From Proteiniphilum sp. (lineage in GTDB: Bacteria > Bacteroidota > Bacteroidia > Bacteroidales > Dysgonomonadaceae), in assembly GCA_015478855.1 (NCBI GenBank), contig JADMKJ010000040.1:1-33976 (forward strand): a DNA stretch of 33,976 nt, read 5' to 3'. Below the pieces are notes generated by a model, which saw only the letters and a program-made list of their open reading frames with translations, had not been told where the DNA came from and made no database searches. This document shows, in pieces, positions 16,719 to 24,831 of this stretch (the first letter of the stretch is position 1; every line of letters starts with the position of its first letter). The position numbers and the translations under genes were made by a program.

Positions 16719-18191
16719 ATGCTAAAATCAACAAAAATTATCGCCACCATATCTGACAAGAGATGTGATGTGACGTTCCTGCAACAATTGTACGAGGCAG
16801 GAATGAATGTGGTGCGTCTCAACTCGGCTCACCTCGATGAGGAGGGCTTTCTTAAAATTATACGAAACGTCAGGGAGGTATCCTCCCAGATCGCTATTCT
16901 GGTGGATACCAAAGGACCGGAGATACGTACTACTGTCACGGAGGCTCCCATTGAACTAAAGACAGGTGAACAGATTAAAATAGTGGGTGATCCCACCGGA
17001 ATATCATCAGCTGATACACTTTATATCTCTTATCCCAATATTGCGCAAGAGATGCATTTGGGAGATGATATACTGATTGATGACGGAGAGATCGACCTGA
17101 AGGTGATTGATGTACAGAAGGATTTTCTGCTTTGTACGGTGAATAACGATGGCATCATCGGAAGCCGTAAAAGTGTGAATATCCCGGGTGTACGTATCAA
17201 CCTTCCTGCCATCACTGAAAGAGATAAAAAATTCATTGCCCTCTCAGAAAATAACAAAGTGGACTTTATTGCTCACTCTTTCGTCCGCAACAGAGAGGAT
17301 GTGCTTGCGGTGCAGGAGATATTGGATGATCTGGGAAGCCCCATCAAGATCATCGCCAAGATAGAAAATCAGGAGGGGGTGGATAATGCCGATGAGATAC
17401 TGGAAGCAGCCTATGGTATCATGGTTGCCCGGGGCGACCTGGGTATTGAGGTCGCACAGGAGAAGATACCCGGCATTCAGCGTGTGCTCATCAAAAAAGC
17501 CATCCAGCATAAAAGACCTGTGATTGTAGCCACACAGATGCTGCACTCCATGATTCACAATCCACGTCCCACACGAGCCGAGATAACAGATATTGCCAAT
17601 GCCATCTACTACCGTACCGATGCGGTGATGCTCAGTGGTGAAACAGCCTACGGGAAGTATCCCGTAGAGGCTGTGAGCACGATGATGAAGACAGCGTATG
17701 AAGCAGAGCTTACCAAGCTGTCAGAGAATGATATACGTGTGCCTTACAATCCGGACGACGACCGCGAAGTCACGGAGTTCCTAGCGAAGCAGGCGGTGAA
17801 GTCATCCACGCGATTGAATGTGAAGGCAATCGTCACCGACAGTCACACAGGCAAGACCGCCCGTGTACTGGCCGCATTCCGGGGGAAGAGTCCCATCTAT
17901 GCCATCACTACCACCGAGCGGCTGGCACGCGAGCTGGCACTCTCATATGGTGTGTTGGCAGAACATCAGCACGGCAAAGGTGACGGTAATACAAAGGAGA
18001 GCAGAAGGGCCTATTTTGTGGAAGCAATAAAAACTTTGCTGAAGAGAGGTCTTATTGAACCCAGGGATAGGGTGGCTTATCTGGGTGGAAGCTTTGGTGA
18101 GGTGGGAGGGACCACCTATCTTGAGATCTCCGAAGTATGGAGGATACTTGAAGCCAAGGAGAAATACAATCTGCCTGACTATACCGAATAG
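16719..18191 (+). CDS. pyk: Pyruvate kinase
   Basis: This 490-residue cytoplasmic enzyme transfers phosphate from phosphoenolpyruvate to ADP, giving pyruvate and ATP. Recognisable parts: KSTKIIATIS at the N-terminus, NVVRLNSAH (where many homologues have NFSHG), DTKGPEIRT, the active-site block KIENQEGVDNADEIL followed by GIMVARGDLGIEV, the helix with NPRPTRAEITDIANAI, and DAVMLSGETAYGKYPVEAV. The C-terminal regulatory domain runs to the end. It starts 40 bases after aroQ and is followed at 36 bases by the methyltransferase gene, so it is probably within the same operon. Its product is the substrate of NifJ, encoded just upstream. Confidence 0.97.
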   Translation: MLKSTKIIATISDKRCDVTFLQQLYEAGMNVVRLNSAHLDEEGFLKIIRNVREVSSQIAILVDTKGPEIRTTVTEAPIELKTGEQIKIVGDPTGISSADTLYISYPNIAQEMHLGDDILIDDGEIDLKVIDVQKDFLLCTVNNDGIIGSRKSVNIPGVRINLPAITERDKKFIALSENNKVDFIAHSFVRNREDVLAVQEILDDLGSPIKIIAKIENQEGVDNADEILEAAYGIMVARGDLGIEVAQEKIPGIQRVLIKKAIQHKRPVIVATQMLHSMIHNPRPTRAEITDIANAIYYRTDAVMLSGETAYGKYPVEAVSTMMKTAYEAELTKLSENDIRVPYNPDDDREVTEFLAKQAVKSSTRLNVKAIVTDSHTGKTARVLAAFRGKSPIYAITTTERLARELALSYGVLAEHQHGKGDGNTKESRRAYFVEAIKTLLKRGLIEPRDRVAYLGGSFGEVGGTTYLEISEVWRILEAKEKYNLPDYTE

Positions 18192-18227
18192 GAACTATAT
18201 CCCTCTATTAAGGGTGATGTAAAAGGA

Positions 18228-18866
18228 ATGGCCTACGCTTTGGAAGAATATATTCTTGCGCATATTGACGAAGAACCGGAGCTGCTGAGAAAGATGCAGC
18301 GGGAGGCGCATGTGAAGTTGCTGCACCCGACAATGATCTCGGGACATCTTCAGGGACGCCTGTTGAAGATGCTAGTGCAGATGATTCGACCTCAACGGGT
18401 CCTCGAGATCGGCACCTATACCGGATATTCAGCAATTTCAATTGCTGAGGGTCTGGAGGGTCATGCAGCGCTGCATACGATTGAGATCGACGAAGAGATG
18501 GAGGATATGATCAGGCACAATTTAAGCCATTCATCCTTTGCAGAGCAAATCACACTACATATGGGTGATGCTTTAGAGATCATACCCCGTTTCAGGGATG
18601 AATATTTTGATCTGGTGTTCATCGATGCCGATAAGCGGGATTATTGGAACCTCTATGAGACAGCACTTCCCAAAATAAAGAGTGAAGGTTTTCTTCTTGC
18701 TGATAACACATTATGGCACGGCAAGGTGCTGGAAGAACCTGAGAGCAACGACTGGCAGACAAAAGGCATAATAGCGTTTAATGACAAACTGGCGGATGAT
18801 GACCGTGTGGAGAAGGTGATTTTGCCTCTCCGCGACGGGCTGACACTTATCAGAAAAAAAAAGTAA
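18228..18866 (+). CDS. Class I SAM-dependent O-methyltransferase (YrrM/TrmR-like)
   Basis: This 212-residue protein has the family-3 O-methyltransferase layout: a helical N-terminus, SAM motif VLEIGTYTGYSAISIAEGL (about residues 63-81), acidic ribose-binding IEIDEEM, GDALEIIP, the metal-site motif LVFIDADKRDYWNLYE, and DNTLWHGKV. Related proteins include catechol-type methyltransferases and Bacillus TrmR (YrrM), which methylates 5-hydroxyuridine in tRNA. The position between pyk and rbfA among translation genes slightly favours an RNA substrate, but this is inference. Its stop codon is directly followed by the rbfA ATG, so the two are translationally linked. Confidence 0.9.
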   Translation: MAYALEEYILAHIDEEPELLRKMQREAHVKLLHPTMISGHLQGRLLKMLVQMIRPQRVLEIGTYTGYSAISIAEGLEGHAALHTIEIDEEMEDMIRHNLSHSSFAEQITLHMGDALEIIPRFRDEYFDLVFIDADKRDYWNLYETALPKIKSEGFLLADNTLWHGKVLEEPESNDWQTKGIIAFNDKLADDDRVEKVILPLRDGLTLIRKKK

Positions 18867-19208
18867 ATGATGGATTCGAACAGACAACAGAAAATTAACA
18901 GGTTGATACAGAAAGAGCTCAGTGAGATCTTTCTGCTGGACACCAAGAAGATGCATGGGGTGTTCATTTCGGTGACCAACGTGCGGGTATCCCCCGATTT
19001 GGGGATCGCGCATGCCTATCTGAGCATATTCCCTGCGGAGAAAGCCAATGAGTTGATAGTAAATATCAACGAAAATGTGAAGACAATCCGCTATGACATG
19101 GGTAAACGTTTGGCTAAGCAGTTACGTGTAATTCCTGAGCTTACCTTTCATCTCGATGATTCACTCGATTATATTGAAAACATAGACAGATTGCTGAAAG
19201 ACGATTAA
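18867..19208 (+). CDS. rbfA: 30S ribosome-binding factor A
   Basis: The 113-residue protein is the size of bacterial RbfA, a single KH-like domain that binds the 30S subunit and helps mature the 5' end of 16S rRNA, notably in the cold. The sequence shows the helix beginning RQQKINRLIQKELSEIF, the strand VRVSPDLGIAHAYLSIFP, then IRYDMGKRLAKQLRVIPELTFHLDDSLDYIENIDRLL, which is the family C-terminus. It begins immediately after the methyltransferase stop codon and is followed after 11 bases by the permease gene. Confidence 0.95.
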   Translation: MMDSNRQQKINRLIQKELSEIFLLDTKKMHGVFISVTNVRVSPDLGIAHAYLSIFPAEKANELIVNINENVKTIRYDMGKRLAKQLRVIPELTFHLDDSLDYIENIDRLLKDD

Positions 19209-19219
19209 TAACCAGCAGA

Positions 19220-20443
19220 TTGAACGTATCCTTTTACATAGCGCGGAGATACCTCTTTTCAAAGAAATCACACAATGCCATCAATGTGATCTCTGCCATC
19301 TCTGTGTGCGGTATTGCCATTGCGACAATGGCTATGGTCACTGTGCTCTCTGTCTTCAATGGTTTTGGCGGAATTGTGGAGGGAATGTTCAGTGCCTTTG
19401 ATCCCCACCTTAAGATATCGGTGAAAGAGGGGAAAGTGTTCGACTATCAGACAGCCGCCTTTGAGGAGGCACTGCAGCTGCCCGGGATACTGCTTATCTC
19501 AGAGTCACTGGAAGAGAATGCACTCTTCAAGTTTGAAGAGCAACAGGTGCCTGTCCATGTGAAAGGTGTGTCGGAAGAGTTCAGGCTGATGGCCGACATG
19601 GACAAGCTGATCGTGGATGGCTCGTTCAGGTTGCGTGAAGATGTGGTGGACTACACCACCCTGGGAGCAGGACTGGCCATCACCCTCGGAGCACGCCCCG
19701 GTTTTATCAACCCACTCGAAATATATGCACCCAAGCGTGATGTGCGGGTGAACCTTGCCAATCCCGCCGCCGCTTTTACAACCGGTTATTCCCAGCTCGG
19801 CGGTGTCTTCAGCCTCAATCAACCTGCCTATGATGACCAGATGGCTATCATCCCCATCGAGCTTGCCAGAGAGTTGTTTAACTACGAGAACGAGGTGACA
19901 TCACTCGATATTAAACTGACTCCTGACGCATCTGTGAAGAAGGTGAAAAGAGAGATGCAGCGAATCCTGGGAGATCAGTATGTGGTGGAAGACCGCTACG
20001 AACAGCAACGCGAATCGTACCGGATGCTGCAGATAGAGAAGTGGGTCACTTTTCTGATCCTCGCATTTATCCTGCTTATCGCTGTCTTCAACGTGGTTGG
20101 CTCATTGTCGATGCTCATTGTTGAGAAACGCGACGACATAAAAAGCCTCCAAAATATGGGTGCATCCAACAGTCTGGTGTCACGCATCTTTTTGTACGAA
20201 GGCTGGCTCATCACATTTATCGGTATCATCTCCGGCATAGTGTTGGGGCTGATCCTCTGTCTCCTGCAGCAACACTTTGGTCTGCTCCGTCTGAGCAATG
20301 TCCCCGGTGCATATATCATCGATGCCTATCCGGTCATTGTGAAGGTGAGTGATCTGTTGATTGTCTTTGCCGTAGTGAGTGTGATTGGTCTGCTGACGGT
20401 GCTTTATCCGGTGAATAACCTGAGGAAACAGCTGGGGAAATAG
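19220..20443 (+). CDS. LolC/LolE-type ABC transporter permease
   Basis: The 407-residue inner-membrane protein has the MacB/LolC layout: N-terminal FYIARRYLFSKKSHNAINVISAISV followed by transmembrane helix 1 (about 22-45), a periplasmic domain of about 220 residues, and three C-terminal helices near 272-295, 320-345 and 372-395 with an FtsX-like domain. LolCDE extracts lipoproteins from the inner membrane for transfer to the outer membrane; no ATPase subunit is encoded here, so partners must lie elsewhere. The start is TTG at 19220, chosen because the resulting N-terminus matches the family and the first in-frame ATG would remove the first helix. The spacing of 11 bases after rbfA supports co-transcription. 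Confidence 0.9.
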   Translation: MNVSFYIARRYLFSKKSHNAINVISAISVCGIAIATMAMVTVLSVFNGFGGIVEGMFSAFDPHLKISVKEGKVFDYQTAAFEEALQLPGILLISESLEENALFKFEEQQVPVHVKGVSEEFRLMADMDKLIVDGSFRLREDVVDYTTLGAGLAITLGARPGFINPLEIYAPKRDVRVNLANPAAAFTTGYSQLGGVFSLNQPAYDDQMAIIPIELARELFNYENEVTSLDIKLTPDASVKKVKREMQRILGDQYVVEDRYEQQRESYRMLQIEKWVTFLILAFILLIAVFNVVGSLSMLIVEKRDDIKSLQNMGASNSLVSRIFLYEGWLITFIGIISGIVLGLILCLLQQHFGLLRLSNVPGAYIIDAYPVIVKVSDLLIVFAVVSVIGLLTVLYPVNNLRKQLGK

Positions 20444-20499
20444 CAATAAGCAATAAGCTATAAGTGGTAAGCTGTAAGATATAAGCGATAAGCTTTCAG
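20444..20499 (+). repeat. Tandem heptanucleotide repeat (NNNTAAG), eight units
   Basis: It begins at the base after the permease stop codon. Units are CAATAAG, CAATAAG, CTATAAG, TGGTAAG, CTGTAAG, ATATAAG, CGATAAG and a degenerate CTTTCAG. Read in another phase this is the same AGCTATA heptad as at 16156-16190. Variable positions are 1-3; TAAG is nearly constant. Confidence 0.85.
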
Positions 20500-20542
20500 C
20501 TCAGTTGAAGGAAGACTGGGATGTGCTGCCGGCCGGGTTTAG

Positions 20543-20570
20543 TTATAAGCGGTAAGTTTTCAGCGAACAG
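20543..20570 (+). repeat. Third heptanucleotide repeat block, four units
   Basis: TTATAAG, CGGTAAG, TTTTCAG, CGAACAG: the same heptad, more decayed, 43 bases after the previous block and 28 bases before ugd. Confidence 0.6.
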
Positions 20571-20598
20571 ATAGCGGGGAACGTTTAAAACATATATT

Positions 20599-21918
20599 AT
20601 GAAAATTGCAATTGTTGGAACAGGATATGTGGGACTGGTATCAGGTGCCTGCTTTGCCGAGATGGGTGTGGATGTAACCTGTGTGGACATAAACAGCGCA
20701 AAGATTGAAGCGTTGAAACAAGGTATCATCCCTATTTATGAGCCGGGGTTAAAGACGATCGTCGTTCGAAACTACGAAGCGGAACGTCTTCACTTCACCA
20801 CCGATCTGCCATCTGTTCTGAATGAGATGGAGATCGTTTTCATTGCCGTGGGTACCCCTTCCGATAACAATGGGAATGCCGACCTCTCCTATGTGATGAC
20901 AGTTGCCGATACCATCGCCCAGCATGTAACCAATCCATTGCTGATCGTCACCAAAAGTACAGTGCCTGTAGGTACATCACACCGCATTCTTGAGGTGGTG
21001 AAAATGCGGCTTACTGAGAGACAATTGCCCGATCTGAAGGTTGAAGTGGCTTCGAATCCCGAATTCCTGAAGGAGGGAGCTGCCGTCACTGACTTTATGA
21101 GTCCGGACCGTGTTGTTGTGGGCGTGGAGAGCGAACAGGCCAGGGAGCTGATGACAAAGCTTTACCGCCCTTTCCTGCTGAACAATTTCCGTGTGATCTT
21201 CATGGATATCCTCTCATCGGAGATGACAAAGTATGCCTCCAACGCGATGCTCGCCACCCGCATCAGCTTTATGAACGACATCGCCAACCTGTGCGAGCGG
21301 GTGGGGGCCGATGTGAACATGGTGCGTCGCGGCATGGGTAGTGACTCCCGCATCGGGCGCAGCTTTCTCTACCCCGGCTGTGGCTACGGCGGCAGCTGCT
21401 TTCCCAAGGATATACGTGCGCTGATCAGCGTGGCTGAAGGCGTAGGTTATGAGATGAAGCTGCTGAAGGCGGTGGAGGAGGTGAACAACCTGCAGAAGAA
21501 CATCCTCTTTGAGAAGTTCAGAATCCATTTCGATAGGAAACTGAAGGACCTGACGGTCGCCGTCTGGGGTCTCTCCTTCAAGCCGGAGACCGACGATGTG
21601 CGCGATGCAGCATCGATCACACTTATACATAGTCTGCTTGAAGCCGGCGCCACTGTCCGCACCTACGACCCTGCAGCCATCAGTGAGGCAAGAAAGGTGC
21701 TAGGGGATAATGTTTATTACGCCAATGATATCTACGATGCAGCACTAGGTGCCGATGCACTGATTGTGCCTACTGAGTGGAAGGAGTTCCGCCTCCCCAA
21801 CTGGGAGGTGTTGAAAAAGATCATGCGAACCCGTGTGGTGATTGACGGGCGCAATATCTACAACGGTGCCGAGCTGGCTTCCCTCGGCTTCGCATACCAT
21901 GGGATAGGGCAGAAGTAA
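20599..21918 (+). CDS. ugd: UDP-glucose 6-dehydrogenase
   Basis: This 439-residue cytoplasmic enzyme oxidises UDP-glucose to UDP-glucuronate with two NAD+. It has the N-terminal Rossmann motif IAIVGTGYVGLVSGACFAE, the FIAVGTPSD and TKSTVPVGT segments, SNPEFLKEGAAV, and the catalytic cysteine C267 in GYGGSCFPKDIRAL. The C-terminal UDP-binding domain is complete (VAVWGLSFKPETDDVRDAAS). UDP-glucuronate feeds capsule, LPS or exopolysaccharide synthesis; no such genes are adjacent. It is 155 bases downstream of the permease gene, across two heptad-repeat blocks, with no clear -7 box, so its promoter is uncertain. Confidence 0.96.
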   Translation: MKIAIVGTGYVGLVSGACFAEMGVDVTCVDINSAKIEALKQGIIPIYEPGLKTIVVRNYEAERLHFTTDLPSVLNEMEIVFIAVGTPSDNNGNADLSYVMTVADTIAQHVTNPLLIVTKSTVPVGTSHRILEVVKMRLTERQLPDLKVEVASNPEFLKEGAAVTDFMSPDRVVVGVESEQARELMTKLYRPFLLNNFRVIFMDILSSEMTKYASNAMLATRISFMNDIANLCERVGADVNMVRRGMGSDSRIGRSFLYPGCGYGGSCFPKDIRALISVAEGVGYEMKLLKAVEEVNNLQKNILFEKFRIHFDRKLKDLTVAVWGLSFKPETDDVRDAASITLIHSLLEAGATVRTYDPAAISEARKVLGDNVYYANDIYDAALGADALIVPTEWKEFRLPNWEVLKKIMRTRVVIDGRNIYNGAELASLGFAYHGIGQK

Positions 21919-21979
21919 TACATACCTTCTGTATTTGGGGGCACTGATGAAAGATTTTTTTAAAAAGCTGCCGAATTGC

Positions 21980-22010
21980 TTTCAATCACCCTGCAATTTA
22001 GGTAATTTTG
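21980..22010 (+). promoter_or_regulatory. Promoter of the DUF1846 gene
   Basis: TTTC (21980-21983, one mismatch to TTTG), a 19-base spacer and an exact TAATTTTG -7 box (22003-22010). The ATG at 22043 follows with GGGAAG as ribosome binding site. Confidence 0.6.
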
Positions 22011-22042
22011 AATTCGTGTAAATGAATGTTTGATTCGGGAAG

Positions 22043-23569
22043 ATGGAAAAAAAAAGTCGTATAGGTTTTGATAATGAAAAATATCTGCAGGAACAGAGCA
22101 AAGCAATCCTTGAGAGAGTAAATAAGTTTAGCGATAAGTTATACCTTGAATTTGGGGGCAAAATCTTATACGATTACCATGCAGCACGTGTATTGCCGGG
22201 GTTTGCCCCGAATGTAAAAATCAGACTGCTGCAGAACCTGAAGGATAAGGTTGATGTCATCATGTGCGTCTTTGCTGGTGATATCGAAAGGAACAAGATC
22301 AGGGCCGATTTTGGAATCACCTACGATGTGGATGTGTTAAAAAGCATCGATGATTTGAAATGGTACGGGATTCATGTGGCTGCAGTGGTAATCACCCGTT
22401 TCGATGGTCAGCCGGCCGCAACTGTATTTAAGAATAAGCTCGAACTGAAAGGCATCAAGGTTTACCTGCACCACCCCACCAAAGGTTATCCTAAGAATAT
22501 CGATCTGATTGTAAGTGATGAAGGGTATGGTGCCAACGAATATATCGAGACCAGTAAACCGATTGTCGTGTTAACAGGGCCAGGGCCGGGAAGTGGGAAA
22601 CTTGCCACCGCCCTGGGTAATATGTACCACGACATTAAAAAAGGACTGAAAGCCGGATACGCAAAATTCGAAACTTTTCCTGTCTGGGATCTGCCGCCCC
22701 AGCATATGGTGAATATTGCTTACGAAGCTGCTACGGCCGACCTGAGAGATGTGAACATGATCGATACACATCACCTGAAAGCCTATGGCGTGAAAGTGGT
22801 GAATTATAACCGTGACATAGAAGCTTTTGGCCTGCTCCGAAAGATGCTTGAAAAGATCACCGGCTCAACATCCGTCTATTTATCTCCCACTGATATGGGG
22901 GTTAACCGGATCAGTGCAGGTATTATCGACGACAAGATATGTCAGGATGCAGCTTATCAGGAGATCATCCGTCGTCATCTGAGAAGCTTCGTGGAGTACG
23001 CAATCGGTAGAGCCGGGAAAGATACGGTAAACCGCACTACCGAGATCATGGAAAAAGTGGGGGCGAAAGATGAAGACCGTCTGGTGGTGGAACCTGCCCG
23101 CCAGGCAGCGAAAGATGCTGAGATCAATGGGAAGGGATATGGCGGTATCTATTGCGGGGCAGCCATTGCTCTTCACGATGGAACCATCGTCACGGGCAAG
23201 AACTCACCTTTGTTGCATGCCTCCTCCAGCATGATCCTGAATGCGACCAAACATCTGGCCGGGTTACCCGACAGCATGATTCTTCTTCCCGAAAATATCA
23301 TTGATTCCGTCACCCACCTGAAGAAGAATATCCTGAACGGGAAGAATGTCAGTCTCGATGTGGAAGAGACGTTGATCGCCCTCTCTATCAGCGCGATATC
23401 CAACCCCGCAGCACAGATGGCCCTGCACAAGCTTACCGGGTTAAACAACTGTGAGATGCACTCTTCCCATATCCCCACGCCGGGCGATGAAGCAGGCCTC
23501 CGGAAATTAAAGGTGAATGTTACCTGTGATCCCCTCTTTTCAAGCAAGCGACTGTTTGTGAGTGAGTAA
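22043..23569 (+). CDS. DUF1846 (UPF0371) family protein
   Basis: This 508-residue protein matches the DUF1846 family in length and in segments such as KIGFDNEKYLQEQSKAI-like N-terminus, VITRFDGQPAA, GPGPGSGKLATALGNMYHD and HTIPTPGDEAGLRKLK-like C-terminal region. Structures of the family exist, but no biochemical role is established as far as I know. The glycine-rich GPGPGSGK (about residues 179-186) resembles a Walker A loop but lacks the Ser/Thr after Lys, so nucleotide binding is only a possibility. No signal peptide or membrane helix is visible. It has its own promoter and is followed by a convergent gene, so it is a single-gene unit. Confidence 0.88.
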   Translation: MEKKSRIGFDNEKYLQEQSKAILERVNKFSDKLYLEFGGKILYDYHAARVLPGFAPNVKIRLLQNLKDKVDVIMCVFAGDIERNKIRADFGITYDVDVLKSIDDLKWYGIHVAAVVITRFDGQPAATVFKNKLELKGIKVYLHHPTKGYPKNIDLIVSDEGYGANEYIETSKPIVVLTGPGPGSGKLATALGNMYHDIKKGLKAGYAKFETFPVWDLPPQHMVNIAYEAATADLRDVNMIDTHHLKAYGVKVVNYNRDIEAFGLLRKMLEKITGSTSVYLSPTDMGVNRISAGIIDDKICQDAAYQEIIRRHLRSFVEYAIGRAGKDTVNRTTEIMEKVGAKDEDRLVVEPARQAAKDAEINGKGYGGIYCGAAIALHDGTIVTGKNSPLLHASSSMILNATKHLAGLPDSMILLPENIIDSVTHLKKNILNGKNVSLDVEETLIALSISAISNPAAQMALHKLTGLNNCEMHSSHIPTPGDEAGLRKLKVNVTCDPLFSSKRLFVSE

Positions 23570-23597
23570 TGGGTTAAGAGGTAAGGTGTGAATGATC

Positions 23598-24254
23598 TTA
23601 ATGCCTGGCAACAGCTGAAGCTCTTTTTCTGCCGGTGAAACGTACCAGGGCACTGAATCCGTTGTGATGGCTTCCCTCGGATAGATGGTTTTCTGTCTCT
23701 TTTAGTTCAAGAATCTCGAAGCCGGCGAAATCATTCTTCAGATCTTCCGGAGTGATTAGCATTGATCGTTCTTTTGGACCACCGGCATTTGGGTTAGAGG
23801 CCTGGTTTTGTATGTGGTTCTTACTGAATGCCTCCAGGATAATGATCCCACCCGGCCGTAAGTGTTCGGTTAGTTTTTTGTGTATGTTGGCTCTCTCCTC
23901 TTCAGGAAAATGGGTAAATATCAACGCGATGACATCGAACTGCTCCATTTCGTAATCCATATTGTGCAGCTCTCCCACACGGTAATCGATCTGCACACCC
24001 TGTTGATCGGCCAACAGCATCGCTTTCTTTCTTCCTTCCCTACTGATGTCAAATGCTGAAACCTGCCAACCCTGCCCGGCAGCGTAGACCGCATTGCGTC
24101 CCTCCCCCTCACCTGCGAGGAGGATCCGACCGGCAGGAAGGGTTGCCAGTTGTTTTTTCAGATAGCGGTTGGGTTCAGTGCCATAGATATAGTCACTGCC
24201 GGCATAGCGTTCATCCCAAATTGCAGTTGCACGATGCTTTTTTTTCTTTTTCAT
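23598..24254 (-). CDS. Class I SAM-dependent methyltransferase
   Basis: From the ATG at 24254 this is a 218-residue protein; a TTG 42 bases upstream would add 14 residues without family resemblance and is not preferred. The N-terminus is strongly basic (MKKKKKHRATAIWDERY), then YGTEPNRYLK and the SAM-binding motif RILLAGEGEGRNAVYAA with VSAFDIS, and LRPGGIIILEAFSK. This is the TehB/thiopurine-methyltransferase-like group, often annotated for tellurite resistance, but the substrate is unknown. It is convergent with the DUF1846 gene (28 bases apart) and divergent from the DsrE-like gene. Confidence 0.85.
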   Translation of the reverse strand: MKKKKKHRATAIWDERYAGSDYIYGTEPNRYLKKQLATLPAGRILLAGEGEGRNAVYAAGQGWQVSAFDISREGRKKAMLLADQQGVQIDYRVGELHNMDYEMEQFDVIALIFTHFPEEERANIHKKLTEHLRPGGIIILEAFSKNHIQNQASNPNAGGPKERSMLITPEDLKNDFAGFEILELKETENHLSEGSHHNGFSALVRFTGRKRASAVARH

Positions 24255-24399
24255 GTTAAATCTCTCGGGGGTTTGCGAAATGCTTGAGATTGTCAACGAA
24301 AGGCCGTAGTTCTTCCGTCAATTATGCAATCGTTTAATGAAACATTTGTGACGTGAATTTGTTTTTATATTGTATATTTACTTGCAGTAACCGGATTAT

Positions 24400-24415
24400 C
24401 CTCTAGTGTTAGAGG
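24400..24415 (+). promoter_or_regulatory. Perfect palindrome upstream of the DsrE-like gene
   Basis: CCTCTA-GTGT-TAGAGG, 51 bases before the ATG, in the divergent region shared with the methyltransferase gene. It may be an operator or a leader hairpin. No exact TAnnTTTG is found here; TATATTTA at 24372-24379 is one base off. Confidence 0.4.
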
Positions 24416-24465
24416 AAATAGGCCAAGAGCAGTATCTGAAAGATAATTTTTAAAAATAACAATTC

Positions 24466-24825
24466 ATGCAAAAGATTTTGATCATCTTCAATCGCGAACC
24501 CTACGACAATACCGATGTGACCTGGAACGGACTTCGGCTTGCACAGACTCTGAAGAACATGGGTCATGAGGTGCGTATCTTCCTGATGAACGATGCGGTT
24601 GATCTGGCGAGGGATGTCTGCAGGCCGCCGCAGGGATACGACCAGGACTTGTCACAGATGCTGAAGGATCTGATAGGGCAGGGTGTGCCGGTAGAGGTGT
24701 GCGGCACCTGCATGGCGCGCTGCGGGATATACAAGAACCATCCCTATTTTGAGGGGGCCAACAAATCGACCATGGGCTTCCTGGCCAATTGGGTGGCTGA
24801 CAGCGATAAGGTGCTGACCTTTTAA
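24466..24825 (+). CDS. DsrE/DsrF-like protein with a Cys cluster
   Basis: This 119-residue protein has the DsrE fold pattern: KILIIFNREPYDNTDVTWNGLRLA, a helix, then HEVRIFLMNDAV and a C-terminal LTF strand. A conserved segment near residues 79-87, VCGTCMARCG, holds three cysteines in a CxxCxxxC arrangement. DsrE-like proteins act in sulfur relay, as persulfide carriers, or have unknown roles. The cysteines suggest persulfide or metal binding, but no partner genes (tusA, dsr, rhodanese) are nearby, so the role is open. It ends 6 bases from the end of the convergent phzF-like gene. Confidence 0.85.
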   Translation: MQKILIIFNREPYDNTDVTWNGLRLAQTLKNMGHEVRIFLMNDAVDLARDVCRPPQGYDQDLSQMLKDLIGQGVPVEVCGTCMARCGIYKNHPYFEGANKSTMGFLANWVADSDKVLTF

Positions 24826-24831
24826 CTCTCC

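Noticed and set aside
16156..20570. The repeated short units considered as a CRISPR array.
   Set aside because: Units are 7 bases in direct tandem with no spacers, and no cas gene is present.
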